A DNA stretch of 64,000 nucleotides from Bacillus sp. FJAT-49711 (GTDB lineage Bacteria > Bacillota > Bacilli > Bacillales > Bacillaceae_C), in the NCBI RefSeq assembly GCF_018343715.1, contig NZ_JAGYPL010000001.1:956840-1020839 (forward strand). Direction: 5' to 3'. The notes under the pieces are model-generated. The model was not told the origin of the DNA. It saw nothing but the letters and a program-made list of their open reading frames with translations, and ran no database searches. Each line of letters begins with the position of its first letter. Position 1 is the first letter of the stretch. Position numbers and translations under genes: made by a program. Positions 51,130 through 61,948 of the stretch are shown here, piece after piece.

Positions 51130-52380
51130 TTAAATCTCATATATTTTCAAAGATCCCATAACTGGATGATCTCTATGTACATAGCCCTTACACTTATATG
51201 CCTGATCGTCTTCAATAAAAATAAGTTCGCGTAATATCGTGTCATTTTTTAATACTGAAAGCAGCCTTCCTTCGTTTGAGGGAATGACAACTTGATAATA
51301 ATGCATACTTAAAACAGCCATTTCTTCAATTTTTTTCTTTAATTGATTTCGATCCGTTTCATCAAATGCACTCATAATAAAATATTCACCGGAACTTGGA
51401 ACAAAATCAGAATGTGTTTCATCAGCCTTATTATATACAGTTAGTTGCGGTAATTGATCCATGTCTAATTCCTTTAAAAGCTTCTGAACTGTTTTTTCAT
51501 GGTTTACGTAATCCGGATTCGAGCTGTCTACTACGTGCAAAATTAAATCGGCATCTTTTACTTCTTCTAACGTCGACCTGAAGGCTGTAATTAATGAAGT
51601 AGGCAAATCTTGTATAAACCCGACGGTATCCGTAATGATCGTAGAATAGCCGCTAGGTAGAACGAGTTTTCTTGTCATCGGATCTAGTGTGGCAAATAAT
51701 TGGTTTTCTTCAAGAGTATCCGCAGTAGAAAGGCGATTAAATAAGGTTGATTTTCCGGCATTCGTATAACCGACAATAGCTATTTGGAAAGCTTTATTGC
51801 GTTTTCTTCTTTCCCTATAACGCTCTCTTTGTTCAACAACTAGCTGTAATTGTTTTTTGATTTCATTTATTCTCCTGCGAATATGGCGACGATCAGTTTC
51901 AAGCTGTGTTTCACCCGGACCTCTCGTACCAATTCCGCCGCCAAGTCTCGAAAGTGCAATACCTTGACCAGCAAGGCGCGGCAATAAATACTGTAGTTGA
52001 GCATATTCAACCTGTAGTTTTCCTTCCTTCGACCTTGCTCGCTGTGCAAATATATCCAATATAAGTTGGGTTCGATCTAAAACTCTCGCATTCAAGCTAT
52101 TTTGTATATTCCTCAACTGACTAGGAGTCAATTCATCATTAAAAATGATGAGATCAGCCTCAAACTCCTCTTCTAATTGGTGAAGTTCTTCCAACTTTCC
52201 CTTTCCTATGTATGTTGCTGGATGCAATCTTTCTTGTTTTTGTGTTAGGGTTGCAATTGTCTCACCTTTAGCAGTGGAAACTAAAGAATCTAGTTCCGTC
52301 ATCGAATATTCAAATCGATCATCTTTATCTTGAAGTTGACAGCCGACAAGGATTGCTTTTTCCTTATTTTTATCCTGCAA
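51130..52380 (-). CDS. hflX: Ribosome-associated GTPase HflX
   Basis: 416 residues: HflX N-terminal domain, then a helical linker ([14 protein letters not shown]) and a G domain with Walker [16 protein letters not shown] (about 205-219), [10 protein letters not shown] (switch II) and NKADE. HflX splits stalled ribosomes under stress. The start is TTG with a weak upstream site, so the exact start is less sure. Forms a unit with ynbB. Confidence 0.94.
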   Translation of the reverse strand: MQDKNKEKAILVGCQLQDKDDRFEYSMTELDSLVSTAKGETIATLTQKQERLHPATYIGKGKLEELHQLEEEFEADLIIFNDELTPSQLRNIQNSLNARVLDRTQLILDIFAQRARSKEGKLQVEYAQLQYLLPRLAGQGIALSRLGGGIGTRGPGETQLETDRRHIRRRINEIKKQLQLVVEQRERYRERRKRNKAFQIAIVGYTNAGKSTLFNRLSTADTLEENQLFATLDPMTRKLVLPSGYSTIITDTVGFIQDLPTSLITAFRSTLEEVKDADLILHVVDSSNPDYVNHEKTVQKLLKELDMDQLPQLTVYNKADETHSDFVPSSGEYFIMSAFDETDRNQLKKKIEEMAVLSMHYYQVVIPSNEGRLLSVLKNDTILRELIFIEDDQAYKCKGYVHRDHPVMGSLKIYEI

Positions 52381-52498
52381 GAAAATCCCTACTTTCTTTC
52401 AAATGCCATAGCCCCATCATATCAAAATTTTTCAAGTAAAACGAATCAAAATAAACATGAAGGACTGTCCCGAATAATGAGGAACAGTCGCTTTCATA

Positions 52499-53440
52499 TT
52501 ATGTTGTCTCAGGAAATATAAAGTCTTCACTAATTAAAGATGATAAAACCGTTCGTTCTAAATGATGTTCGTTTAATAACCGCATTGCTTGAGAGCGAAT
52601 TGCTTTCTCAATAACATTCCGTACATATCGACCATTAGAAAAACTATCCCCTTTTATTCCTCTTACATATAAGAGATGGTCTTTTAATTTTGTTTCCGCA
52701 TCTTTATTTATCGTATATTCTTTTTCATCAAGCATTCTTTTCCCTATTTCCATTAGCTCATTTACTGTATAATCGGGAAAATGGAAAACGAGCGGAAAAC
52801 GGGATTGCAGCCCAGGATTTAAACTTAGGAAATATTCCATTTCTCTTGAATAACCAGCAAGAATTAATATAAATTCATTTTGTTTGTCTTCCATATGCTT
52901 AACTAATGTATCTATCGCTTCTTTCCCAAAATCTTTTTCCCCGCCTCGACCTAAAGAGTAAGCCTCATCGACAAAAAGAATGCCTCCGGATGCTTTTTTA
53001 ATCAAATCGCGCGTTTTTTGGGCTGTATGGCCAATATATTCACCGACTAGATCTGCTCTTTCTGCTTCAATTAAATGTCCTTTAGGAAGTACCTCCATTT
53101 TTTGAAACAGCTTGCCGATTAAACGAGCGACTGTTGTTTTGCCTGTACCAGGATTCCCTTTAAACATCATATGAAGGACTTGCTGGCCTGCTTTTAAGCC
53201 TGCTTCTTCTCGCTTTTTATTAATATATATCCATGCATAAACTTCTTTCATCATTTTTTTGATTTGATCCATTCCAACGAGTGCATTCATTTCATTTTCT
53301 ATTTCATTTAAAACAGCATGTTCATGTGATAATGGTTTAGAAGATATCCCTTTACTTTGAACTTTTATTTTTTCTCTTTTGTTCACATTTAACATAATGC
53401 TGATTTGCCCATTATTTTTCATTCGTATTGGCTCACTCAT
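52499..53440 (-). CDS. spoVK: Stage V sporulation protein K, AAA ATPase
   Basis: 313 residues; CbxX/CfqX-type AAA protein. Walker A FKGNPGTGKTTVARLIG (about 102-118), Walker B GGILFVDEAYSLGRGG (about 161-176), and the arginine finger region NPGLQSRFP (about 225-233). Needed for spore maturation in the mother cell. The open frame extends 46 codons upstream, but GAGGTGAT before ATG 53440 and the B. subtilis length support this start. Confidence 0.9.
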   Translation of the reverse strand: MSEPIRMKNNGQISIMLNVNKREKIKVQSKGISSKPLSHEHAVLNEIENEMNALVGMDQIKKMMKEVYAWIYINKKREEAGLKAGQQVLHMMFKGNPGTGKTTVARLIGKLFQKMEVLPKGHLIEAERADLVGEYIGHTAQKTRDLIKKASGGILFVDEAYSLGRGGEKDFGKEAIDTLVKHMEDKQNEFILILAGYSREMEYFLSLNPGLQSRFPLVFHFPDYTVNELMEIGKRMLDEKEYTINKDAETKLKDHLLYVRGIKGDSFSNGRYVRNVIEKAIRSQAMRLLNEHHLERTVLSSLISEDFIFPETT

Positions 53441-53563
53441 CCCCATCACCTCACATTTCAAAACCAGTATACGCCCAGAAATGAGATTGGTTCCATTTTT
53501 TAAAAAATGAGCCCAAACTACACGTTCTACATTATATTCATAACGCTTCAAGGAAATGAAATA

Positions 53564-53611
53564 AACCGTCCTATTCACTTGAAGGAATATCTCAAGTTTA
53601 ATAGGACGGTT
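53564..53611 (+). terminator. Hairpin between hfq and spoVK
   Basis: AACCGTCCTATT / AATAGGACGGTT with an inner CTTGA/TCAAG stem and a strong T-run on the plus strand. On the minus strand the tail is weaker, so it may end antisense transcription or act poorly for hfq. Confidence 0.6.
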
Positions 53612-53635
53612 TTTTTATTTGTTCAGCTACATTGC

Positions 53636-53669
53636 TTATCGCCTAGTCAATACCTTCTCCCTGCGATAA
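53636..53669. repeat. Inverted repeat downstream of hfq
   Basis: TTATCGC (53636) / GCGATAA (53663) flanking CTAGTCA and CTCCCTGC. It shares TCCCTGCGATAA and CTAGTCA/TGACTAG with the repeat downstream of acnA at 23333-23417. Confidence 0.5.
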
Positions 53670-53757
53670 TGAAGCCAAATTCACCCCAGCGAGGCTCCTT
53701 TACTTCATAGAGGCCGAAATAGGAAAGTCGATGAACAAAACACTTCTGTTTTTCATA

Positions 53758-53985
53758 TTATTCCTCAAAATTAATTTGAACATTCCGTTGAGGGGAAAAA
53801 GTAGAGATTGCGTGCTTGAAAACAAGCTGTTGTTTTCCTTCACTTTCAAACAATACAGTAAAGTTATCAAAGCCTTTAACATTTCCTCGCAGTTGAAAAC
53901 CGTTCAATAGGAAAACAGTGACAGGTACTGATTCCTTTCTTAGTTGATTTAGAAATTGATCTTGAATATTAACTGGTTGTTTCAT
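53758..53985 (-). CDS. hfq: RNA chaperone Hfq
   Basis: 75-residue Sm-like protein. Sm1 region [25 protein letters not shown] (about 22-46) and Sm2 motif FKHAIST (about 59-65, Tyr-Lys-His in most species has Phe here). N-terminal [11 protein letters not shown] is typical. Short C-terminus as in Gram-positive Hfq. Directly downstream of miaA. Confidence 0.96.
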   Translation of the reverse strand: MKQPVNIQDQFLNQLRKESVPVTVFLLNGFQLRGNVKGFDNFTVLFESEGKQQLVFKHAISTFSPQRNVQINFEE

Positions 53986-54014
53986 ATAAATGGCCTCCTA
54001 GTTTATCTCTATAC

Positions 54015-54947
54015 TTATGTATTCGATTTTATTTGCAGCTTTCCTGCAATAAAATCAATAATATCTGTTGTTTTTTTCAAGTGTTCCCTTTCTTCCGTCA
54101 TATCAAACCATGCAACATCCATTTTATTTCGGAACCATGTAAGCTGTCTCTTGGCATAATTACGTGAATTTTTTTTCAATTGAACAATCGCTTCTTCAAA
54201 AGAAATTTCCCCATCCAAAAAATCGTATATTTCTTTGTAACCAATGGCCTTTACAGATTGGGAATCCCTAGATATTCCCCCTTTATAAAGGTTTTCAACC
54301 TCATTTAAAAGCCCTTCTTCTAGCATGATGTCCACTCTTTTATTGATTCGACTATATAATAATTCCCTATCCATTGTAAGTCCAACAAGAGCCGTATCAT
54401 ACAAATAAGTGCTTTGTTGTTCATTTTGCATTTCTGACATTGTTTTGCCAGTATTTTCATAAATCTCGAGTGCCCTAATTACCCTTCTAACATTATTAGG
54501 GTGAATTTTTTTAGCACTTTCTGGATCTATGGATTCGAGCTGCCTATGAAGTTCTAAATGATCCTTATCGTGCAGCTCTAACTGGGGATGTGCACTTGCA
54601 CTCTCGGAAAATTGATAATCATACAAAACCGCTTGGATATAGAGGCCAGTACCACCTGCAATGATAGGAACAGCTTGGCGGCCTGCAATTTCGGTTATTT
54701 TTTCTCTGACTAACTTTTGAAACTCCGCAACAGAAAATGTTTCATCAGGTTCCTTTATATCGATGAGATGGTGCGGGATCCCCTTCATCTCGTCAGTTGT
54801 GATTTTTGCTGTCCCAATATCCATTCCTCGATATACTTGCATGGAATCTCCACTTATAATTTCCCCGTTAAAACGTTTCGCAACTTCTATGCTTAAATTT
54901 GTTTTACCCACTGCGGTAGGCCCAACTATAACGATTACCTTTTGCAT
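54015..54947 (-). CDS. miaA: tRNA dimethylallyltransferase
   Basis: Adds an isopentenyl group to A37 of tRNAs reading UNN codons. 310 residues: P-loop IVGPTAVGKTNLSIEVAK (about 6-23), GDSMQVYRGMDIGTAK (about 33-48), AGGTGLYIQAVLYDYQFS (about 97-114), and KAIGYKEIYDFL near 225. The ATG at 54947 follows AAAGAGGTC; the frame is open eight codons further but has no site there. Confidence 0.95.
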   Translation of the reverse strand: MQKVIVIVGPTAVGKTNLSIEVAKRFNGEIISGDSMQVYRGMDIGTAKITTDEMKGIPHHLIDIKEPDETFSVAEFQKLVREKITEIAGRQAVPIIAGGTGLYIQAVLYDYQFSESASAHPQLELHDKDHLELHRQLESIDPESAKKIHPNNVRRVIRALEIYENTGKTMSEMQNEQQSTYLYDTALVGLTMDRELLYSRINKRVDIMLEEGLLNEVENLYKGGISRDSQSVKAIGYKEIYDFLDGEISFEEAIVQLKKNSRNYAKRQLTWFRNKMDVAWFDMTEEREHLKKTTDIIDFIAGKLQIKSNT

Positions 54948-55011
54948 TTGTTTTGACCTCTTTACTATCACTTATTATTTTCGTTATAGTCTATATCTTA
55001 CCAATTACCAT

Positions 55012-56652
55012 TTAAACTTGAAAGCGAGCAACCTCCATTGCCGAATTTAACTCTTTTTCATATTCTTCGATTTGATTATCGTTCCAATTATACAATTCGG
55101 CCATGATTGCTAGTACAGGAAGTTTCCACCTTTCTACCTCTTGGAAATTAAAGTATAGCCATCCCGTTCTTCGGATAAAGAAGTCAATCGGTTTTATCGT
55201 CATCTCATAGTGAATAGCATACATTAATTGGGCATATATCGTGGGAGGCAAAGGCTTTTCTTCTTCAATAAAAGGATAAACATCTTGAACATTCGAACCG
55301 TAAAAGTAAGCAAGCTGAGCCGCATCGTCTTTAGAAAGACCAAGCGCTTTTGCTTTTTCTTTTTGGTCATTAATAAATGCGTCTAGTTTTTCTGAGCCGC
55401 CGATCTCCCCTCCTGATATAGGCAAGTTTTTCGTTTTCGATGGTCCATATTGATTAGAATTGTTTTTGCTTAGTTGTGTAACAATTAAATTTACAGTCGT
55501 CTCGGCCATTTTTCTATAGCCCGTCAATTTTCCGCCTGCAATCGTTATTAATCCACTTTTCGAAACCCATATTTCATCTTTTCGTGAAATTTCCGAGGGA
55601 TTTTTTCCATCTTCAAAAATAAGCGGTCTGAGACCTGCCCAACTCGATTCAATATCGATGCTATTTAGTTGCAGAGTTGGAAACATATACTGTATGCATT
55701 CCAACAAATATTTAATATCCTCTTGTAATGGTTCTGGGTATTGTACATCTCCATCATAAAATGTATCCGTTGTGCCTACATATGTTTTCCCTGCTCTTGG
55801 AATAGCAAAGATCATCCGACCATCAGGAGCATCGAAATAAACAGATTGCGTTAAAGGAAACTTTGATTGATCAAAAACTAAATGAACCCCTTTTGACAGC
55901 TGCAGGTGCTTCCCCTCTTTTGAATGGTCCATTGAACGGAGATCATCAACCCAAGGCCCTGTTGCATTAATGATGACAGCTGCATGGATGGTATATTCAT
56001 CGCCAGAAATCATATCCTTTATTACGGCGCCAATTACTTTTCCACGTTCATCGTAAAGCAGCTTCTCTACTTTTGTGTAATTTACTATATCTGCACCATG
56101 CGCACGCGCAGACTTCATGACTTCGATTGTTAGTCTTGCGTCATCCGTACGATATTCAACGTAGTATCCTCCACCTAATAATCCATCTTTCTTGATTAAC
56201 GGTTCCTTTACTATTGTTTCTTCCTTCGATAGTATTTTCCGCCGTTCTTCTTTTTTAACCCTTGCTAAAAAATCGTATACTTTAAGTCCAATAGAAGTGG
56301 TATATTTCCCAAACGTTCCTTTTTCATAAAAAGGGAGGAGCATCCATTCCGGAGTCGTTACATGCGGGCCATTTTCATACACAATGGCGCGCTCTTTTCC
56401 GAGATCTGCAACTTCTTTTATTTCCAATTGTTTTAAATAGCGTAATCCTCCATGAACAAGCTTTGTTGACCGACTAGATGTTCCAGCTGCAAAATCCTGC
56501 ATTTCAACAAGGGCTGTTTTCATCCCCCTCGTCACAGCATCTAAAGCAATTCCTGCTCCTGTTATGCCTCCGCCAATCACTAACACATCATATTCCGTCT
56601 TTGATTGTTGATCTATTTGACTTTCCCGGTTTATTCCAGATAATTTTTTCAC
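55012..56652 (-). CDS. glpD: Glycerol-3-phosphate dehydrogenase, FAD-dependent
   Basis: Aerobic oxidation of glycerol-3-phosphate to dihydroxyacetone phosphate at the membrane, electrons to menaquinone. 546 residues: FAD motif DVLVIGGGITGAGIALDA (about 22-39), STKLVHGGLRYL (about 62-73), GPWVDDLR, VGTTDTFYDG and IESSWAGLRPL. GTG 56652 preceded by GGAAGGAAG is the likely start. It follows glpK by 40 bases. Confidence 0.96.
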   Translation of the reverse strand: MKKLSGINRESQIDQQSKTEYDVLVIGGGITGAGIALDAVTRGMKTALVEMQDFAAGTSSRSTKLVHGGLRYLKQLEIKEVADLGKERAIVYENGPHVTTPEWMLLPFYEKGTFGKYTTSIGLKVYDFLARVKKEERRKILSKEETIVKEPLIKKDGLLGGGYYVEYRTDDARLTIEVMKSARAHGADIVNYTKVEKLLYDERGKVIGAVIKDMISGDEYTIHAAVIINATGPWVDDLRSMDHSKEGKHLQLSKGVHLVFDQSKFPLTQSVYFDAPDGRMIFAIPRAGKTYVGTTDTFYDGDVQYPEPLQEDIKYLLECIQYMFPTLQLNSIDIESSWAGLRPLIFEDGKNPSEISRKDEIWVSKSGLITIAGGKLTGYRKMAETTVNLIVTQLSKNNSNQYGPSKTKNLPISGGEIGGSEKLDAFINDQKEKAKALGLSKDDAAQLAYFYGSNVQDVYPFIEEEKPLPPTIYAQLMYAIHYEMTIKPIDFFIRRTGWLYFNFQEVERWKLPVLAIMAELYNWNDNQIEEYEKELNSAMEVARFQV

Positions 56653-56693
56653 ATTCTTCCTTCCTTTCAAATAGAGGTGGATGAAAGAATTAC

Positions 56694-58211
<1,518 letters not shown>

Positions 58212-58327
58212 TTAGAATATTATAAGTATAACAAAATGAGGGAATATTTGTTAAAAATTCACTTTTAGTTTACATAATATAACTATAGACAACTAACGAT
58301 CTTATCAAGTCCTTTTAGATTATCGAC

Positions 58328-58362
58328 AAAAGACATTGAGATTAACTCTCTCGATGTCTTTT
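58328..58362 (-). promoter_or_regulatory. Leader hairpin of glpK, possible GlpP-type attenuator
   Basis: AAAAGACATTGAGA / TCTCTCGATGTCTTTT, a 14-base near-perfect stem about 145 bases before the glpK start. Position and form suit the inverted repeat at which GlpP prevents termination in Bacillus glp leaders, but only four T follow it on the minus strand. A repeat of other origin is possible. Confidence 0.35.
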
Positions 58363-58671
58363 ATAGAAGCAATGATTTCCGGAGATGTTCGACGAGTCTT
58401 CTTGTTGCTGATGTTAAATGTCACTAATTTATATAGTAAATTATTTTCCGTTTATTGTGTTTGATTAAGCCCGCAGCCATACTTCTCTTTCCGAGGGCGA
58501 ATGGCAAGCCTTCTCTGGCTGCTCAGCACCTGCGTATTAGTTTTTTTGTTCAAAAGACCACATACAGAACAAAACGTTTAATATGTCGAGTTAAATCAAA
58601 ATATTGTCATGACATGGGAGAAATGCCATAAGTCTTATCAGAAAGTTTATGAATCTACACCAAATCAAAAA

Positions 58672-58714
58672 AGACTGTATATAAACTCGATGAAATTAAG
58701 TTTATATACAGTCT
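58672..58714 (-). terminator. Strong hairpin terminator, dispersed type
   Basis: AGACTGTATATAAACT / AGTTTATATACAGTCT around a short loop, followed on the minus strand by TTTTTTGATTTG. It shares flanks and design with 29060-29102, with paired base changes. Confidence 0.85.
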
Positions 58715-58743
58715 AAAAAGACCTTATCAAATGATTTTTATTC

Positions 58744-58998
58744 TTAATATAAAATAATCCCTATACTAACAAAAACTACAACAAGAATAAGTACTACATA
58801 AATCCATGTAAGAGATTTTACATTCACACTAATTGATTTTGTTTCATATTCATGAGATCTTGCAATCTCATTCTCAATCGTGTCTCCTTCTGCCTCATAT
58901 TCTTTCATTTGAGCATTGATGTCTTTTCCGACGAGCAATGTTCCAATTAAAGCAACAATACATGTAATGACTGCTGCAATGATTAAAAACGTTGTCAA
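58744..58998 (-). CDS. Two-helix membrane protein, unidentified
   Basis: 84 residues: a first membrane helix (about 3-24), a charged loop (GKDINAQMKEYEAEGDTIENEIARSHEYE) and a second helix (about 63-83). Family not recognised. It begins 14 bases after mutL stops, with GGTGGAGAA ahead of the ATG, so it is the distal gene of the mutL transcript and ends at a strong terminator. Confidence 0.7.
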   Translation of the reverse strand: MTTFLIIAAVITCIVALIGTLLVGKDINAQMKEYEAEGDTIENEIARSHEYETKSISVNVKSLTWIYVVLILVVVFVSIGIILY

Positions 58999-59012
58999 CT
59001 CTTCTCCACCTT

Positions 59013-60878
59013 TTACATAATTCTCTTAAACATTTTTTCTATTTCATTAGTTGAAAAATGAATGATAATAGGTCGTCCATGCGGGCAAGTAAACGGATCT
59101 TCAGTTCTGCGTAATTCATTTAGCAATGCTTGGATTTCATCATTTCGCAAATATTGATTCGCTTTAATAGAAGCTTTACAGCTCATCATGATCGCTGCCT
59201 CTTCCATAATCTTTTTAATATCTATTTTCTTCATCGTTAGCAATTGTTCGATCATCTCTTCAATAATCTCTTTTTCCTGCCCTTTAGGAAACCAGCTTGG
59301 ATGGGATCTGATCATATAACTACTCATCCCGAAATCTTCTAGAAAAATACCAATCCGTTCTAAATCTTCTTTGTATTCTTCTATTTTGATAAATTCATCG
59401 CGAGAGAACTCCAAGTGTAAGGGAACAAGCATTTCCTGCACCTCTTTATCAACTTCCCCTACTTTTTCACGGTAATATTCATACTTAATTCTCTCCTGAG
59501 CAGCATGCTGATCAATCATATAAAAACCTTGATCATTTTGTGCAAAAATATAGGTGCCATGCATTTGTCCGATTGGATATAAGGGCGGAATCCTATTATT
59601 TTCCTTAGGAGGATCATTCTTATAAATGGGTTCTTCTATTGTGAAACGATCATCCACTTGCGCTTCATTGGCAATAAATCCAGGGGAAATTTTCTTTTCT
59701 GCCGGCTCATATAATTTTTTCATTTCCTCGGTAGGCAAAAGCGGCTCTTTTTGTTTGTTAATTTGTCTACTATTATATTGATCTTTGAATGGATTTTTGT
59801 GAACAGCTTGGTTGCTATCCAATTCCATTGCGGTTTGCTCTGATATGTTTATTTGTCTTTTTTTTGCTTGAACATTACTTGACGGTATAAGCTCCCTCGT
59901 TTTAAATGCAGCTTTTATCGTTGAGGTAATTAGTTCATTCAGTTCTAATTCTTTACTTATTCGCACTTCCATTTTCGCAGGGTGAACATTCACATCTACA
60001 ATAATAGGGTCCATCTCGATTGATAATAAAACGATAGGGTAGCGATTGATAGGCAAAAGAGTATGATAGCCTTCTAAAACCGCCTTGATAAGAGCATAAT
60101 TTTTAATGAATCTTCCATTAATCATTGTAGATAAGTAATTTCTGGATGCTCTTGTTACTTCGGGAAGTGAAATAAACCCAGATACTTTAAAATCAAGAGA
60201 TTCGGATTGAATTGGAACCATTTTTTTAGCTATTGGGACTCCATATATAGCAGCTAGTACTTGACGTACATCGCCATTTCCTGTCGTATGAAGCAAAAGA
60301 CGTTCATTATGTCGTAATCTGATTGAGACTTCCGGATGGGCAAGAGCAATACGGTTTACGATATCTGATATATGACCAATTTCAGTATGAATCGTTTTTA
60401 AATATTTCAAGCGGGCAGGAGTATTAAAAAATAAATTAGTTACTGAAATATCTGTCCCTTTTCTAGCAGCAGCCTTCTCATGACAAATCAATTTACCGCC
60501 TTCAAGAATCACCCTTGTACCATCTTGGCCAGACTTCGCTGACACTAATTGTAAATTTGAAACAGATGCAATACTAGGCAGAGCCTCTCCTCTAAAGCCA
60601 AGTGTTCTAATTCGAAAAAGATCATTCTCATCTTTTATTTTACTTGTTGCATGCCTCTTAAAGGCAAGGAGTGCATCCTCTTCACCAATTCCATTTCCAT
60701 TATCGATTACCCGAATTTTACTTAATCCTGCTTCCTCTATATCTATTTCGATCACAGAGCTCTTTGCGTCAATTGAGTTTTCTAGTAATTCTTTTACGAC
60801 AGAGGCTGGGCGCTCCACTACTTCGCCAGCCGCGATTTTATTTGATAGAGATTCATTTAATTCGATAATTTCGTGCAT
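59013..60878 (-). CDS. mutL: DNA mismatch repair protein MutL
   Basis: 621 residues. N-terminal GHKL ATPase: [39 protein letters not shown]-terminal endonuclease site is present: [20 protein letters not shown] and CPHGRP, as expected where no MutH exists. The frame is open 33 codons upstream, but GGAGGCAAGG before ATG 60878 and the [19 protein letters not shown] start fit the family. Normally just downstream of mutS; here 1070 bases of repeats intervene. Confidence 0.97.
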   Translation of the reverse strand: MHEIIELNESLSNKIAAGEVVERPASVVKELLENSIDAKSSVIEIDIEEAGLSKIRVIDNGNGIGEEDALLAFKRHATSKIKDENDLFRIRTLGFRGEALPSIASVSNLQLVSAKSGQDGTRVILEGGKLICHEKAAARKGTDISVTNLFFNTPARLKYLKTIHTEIGHISDIVNRIALAHPEVSIRLRHNERLLLHTTGNGDVRQVLAAIYGVPIAKKMVPIQSESLDFKVSGFISLPEVTRASRNYLSTMINGRFIKNYALIKAVLEGYHTLLPINRYPIVLLSIEMDPIIVDVNVHPAKMEVRISKELELNELITSTIKAAFKTRELIPSSNVQAKKRQINISEQTAMELDSNQAVHKNPFKDQYNSRQINKQKEPLLPTEEMKKLYEPAEKKISPGFIANEAQVDDRFTIEEPIYKNDPPKENNRIPPLYPIGQMHGTYIFAQNDQGFYMIDQHAAQERIKYEYYREKVGEVDKEVQEMLVPLHLEFSRDEFIKIEEYKEDLERIGIFLEDFGMSSYMIRSHPSWFPKGQEKEIIEEMIEQLLTMKKIDIKKIMEEAAIMMSCKASIKANQYLRNDEIQALLNELRRTEDPFTCPHGRPIIIHFSTNEIEKMFKRIM

Positions 60879-60994
60879 GCCCCTTGCCTCCTTACGTTTT
60901 TCTTGGCTCTTAACATTCAGCTTTTTATTAGTAGAATTGCCGAATCTATATGCATGCAATAAATTAACTGCATACACCGCGTCAGCATACTACC

Positions 60995-61123
60995 GTTGAT
61001 TTACGTTCCAGGCGGACGCTTTCCGGGGGGCGTGCGGTGAGCCTTCGCAGTCGCTTCGCGCCTTGCGGGGTCTCACCTGTCACGCTAATCCCCCAGGAGT
61101 CGCCGCCTGGAACGTAGATCAAC
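60995..61123. repeat. Palindromic repeat, intact copy
   Basis: Ends GTTGATTTACGTTCCAGGCG / CGCCTGGAACGTAGATCAAC are inverted; inside are CGCTTTCCGGGGGGCGTGCG, TGAGCC, GGGGTCTCACCTGTC and CAGGAGTC. GC-rich against an AT-rich background. Non-coding; dispersed repeats of this design are familiar in Bacillus genomes. Confidence 0.8.
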
Positions 61124-61499
61124 TGAGTTATTCATTTTACTCACGGGAAAAGGACTTCAATGAATGTCCTTTATATGATAACCACTTGCGAGAGTCGATA
61201 CAATATATCGTTGTATCCAAGCCTTTTCCTGCTTCTCGGCATGATTCTACCACATACATCCAGAGAATATTCAAACAAAAGGAATAAAAAAAGATAAACA
61301 AATCTGTGAGGTATCGCTCCACAAAATGTGGTACAAAAGGACATATGCTTGCCTGATGTGCAAACACTTTTAAGCAGTGTATGACCATCAACAAGATGAA
61401 CTATCATTCCTTAACGGCCATATTCTCCCTTTAGTAGTTTATTCTTTTTAAAGGCTTTTTCCCAAGGGATTATTCCTTTTAATACAAAATCTTTTGAAG

Positions 61500-61806
61500 A
61501 TTGATTGGATCGAAAGTGCGAGACTCCTGGTCGGCTAAAGACGGCCACGTCCTGTGGCCAACGCCGACACTAGGACATCCTGTCCGTCGCGGGATCAGCG
61601 GGACAGACCTCACAGACGTTTACGCCGAAGAGGCTCATGGAAATGCGTAAGCGCCTTGACGAGCCCCGACAAGCATAAGACAAATTACGCAGTGGCTTGC
61701 CTTTTAGCCACGTAGTAATATGACTTATGATCTCAAGGGGCTAGGCGCTGCAGCTAGACAAACCGCCCGCCCCGCGGAAAGCGAGCAACTGCAGCGGAAA
61801 TCAACC
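61500..61806. repeat. Composite palindromic repeat with nested insertions
   Basis: The outer parts GAAAGTGCGAGACTCCTGG ... GACAGACCTCACAGACG ... CCCCGCGGAAAGCGAGCAAC, GCGGAAATCAACC are a reverse-oriented copy of the 60995 repeat. It is split by a hairpin unit (about 61529-61592: GGCCACGTCCTGTGGCC, AGGACATCCTGTCC) and by a second unit (61645-61759). Confidence 0.7.
61645..61759. repeat. Nested repeat unit with AGCTAGAC end
   Basis: Imperfect palindrome TAAGCGCCTTGACGAGCCCC ... GGGGCTAGGCGCTGCAGC with internal inverted repeats GCAGTGGCTTGCC / TAGCCACGTAGT and CATAAGAC / GACTTATG. Its end AGGCGCTGCAGCTAGAC is shared with the repeat at 26632-26650. Confidence 0.7.
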
Positions 61807-61948
61807 ATGCACTATCTCCATAATGCAACAACGTTTACAAAGAAAGTTTTAAAGAGATAAATATGTAGCTTCTTTGACACATCTTTTTTTGATAGGGTTT
61901 TGAAAATTCGGCGGATTTATGACTTGAAATTCCGAGAGCTTGCATTTA

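Larger units (their letters stand above)
60879..61948. other. Expanded mutS-mutL intergenic region
   Basis: About 1.07 kb with no convincing gene. It holds a palindromic repeat copy (60995-61123), a composite repeat in the opposite orientation (61500-61806) and, between them, AT-rich sequence with a small hairpin (61148-61173, AAAGGAC/GTCCTTT) that may be a weak terminator. Reading frames of 75-85 codons near 61137-61407 lack start signals and family features. Confidence 0.65.

Noticed and set aside
52455-52495. GGACTGTCC/GAACAGTC hairpin between spoVK and hflX as a strong terminator
   Set aside because: Imperfect stem and no T-run on the minus strand; could act weakly but not called.
61137-61407. 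Overlapping 75-85-codon frames between mutS and mutL
   Set aside because: Cys- and aromatic-rich, no Shine-Dalgarno, no recognisable family, and partly inside repeats.
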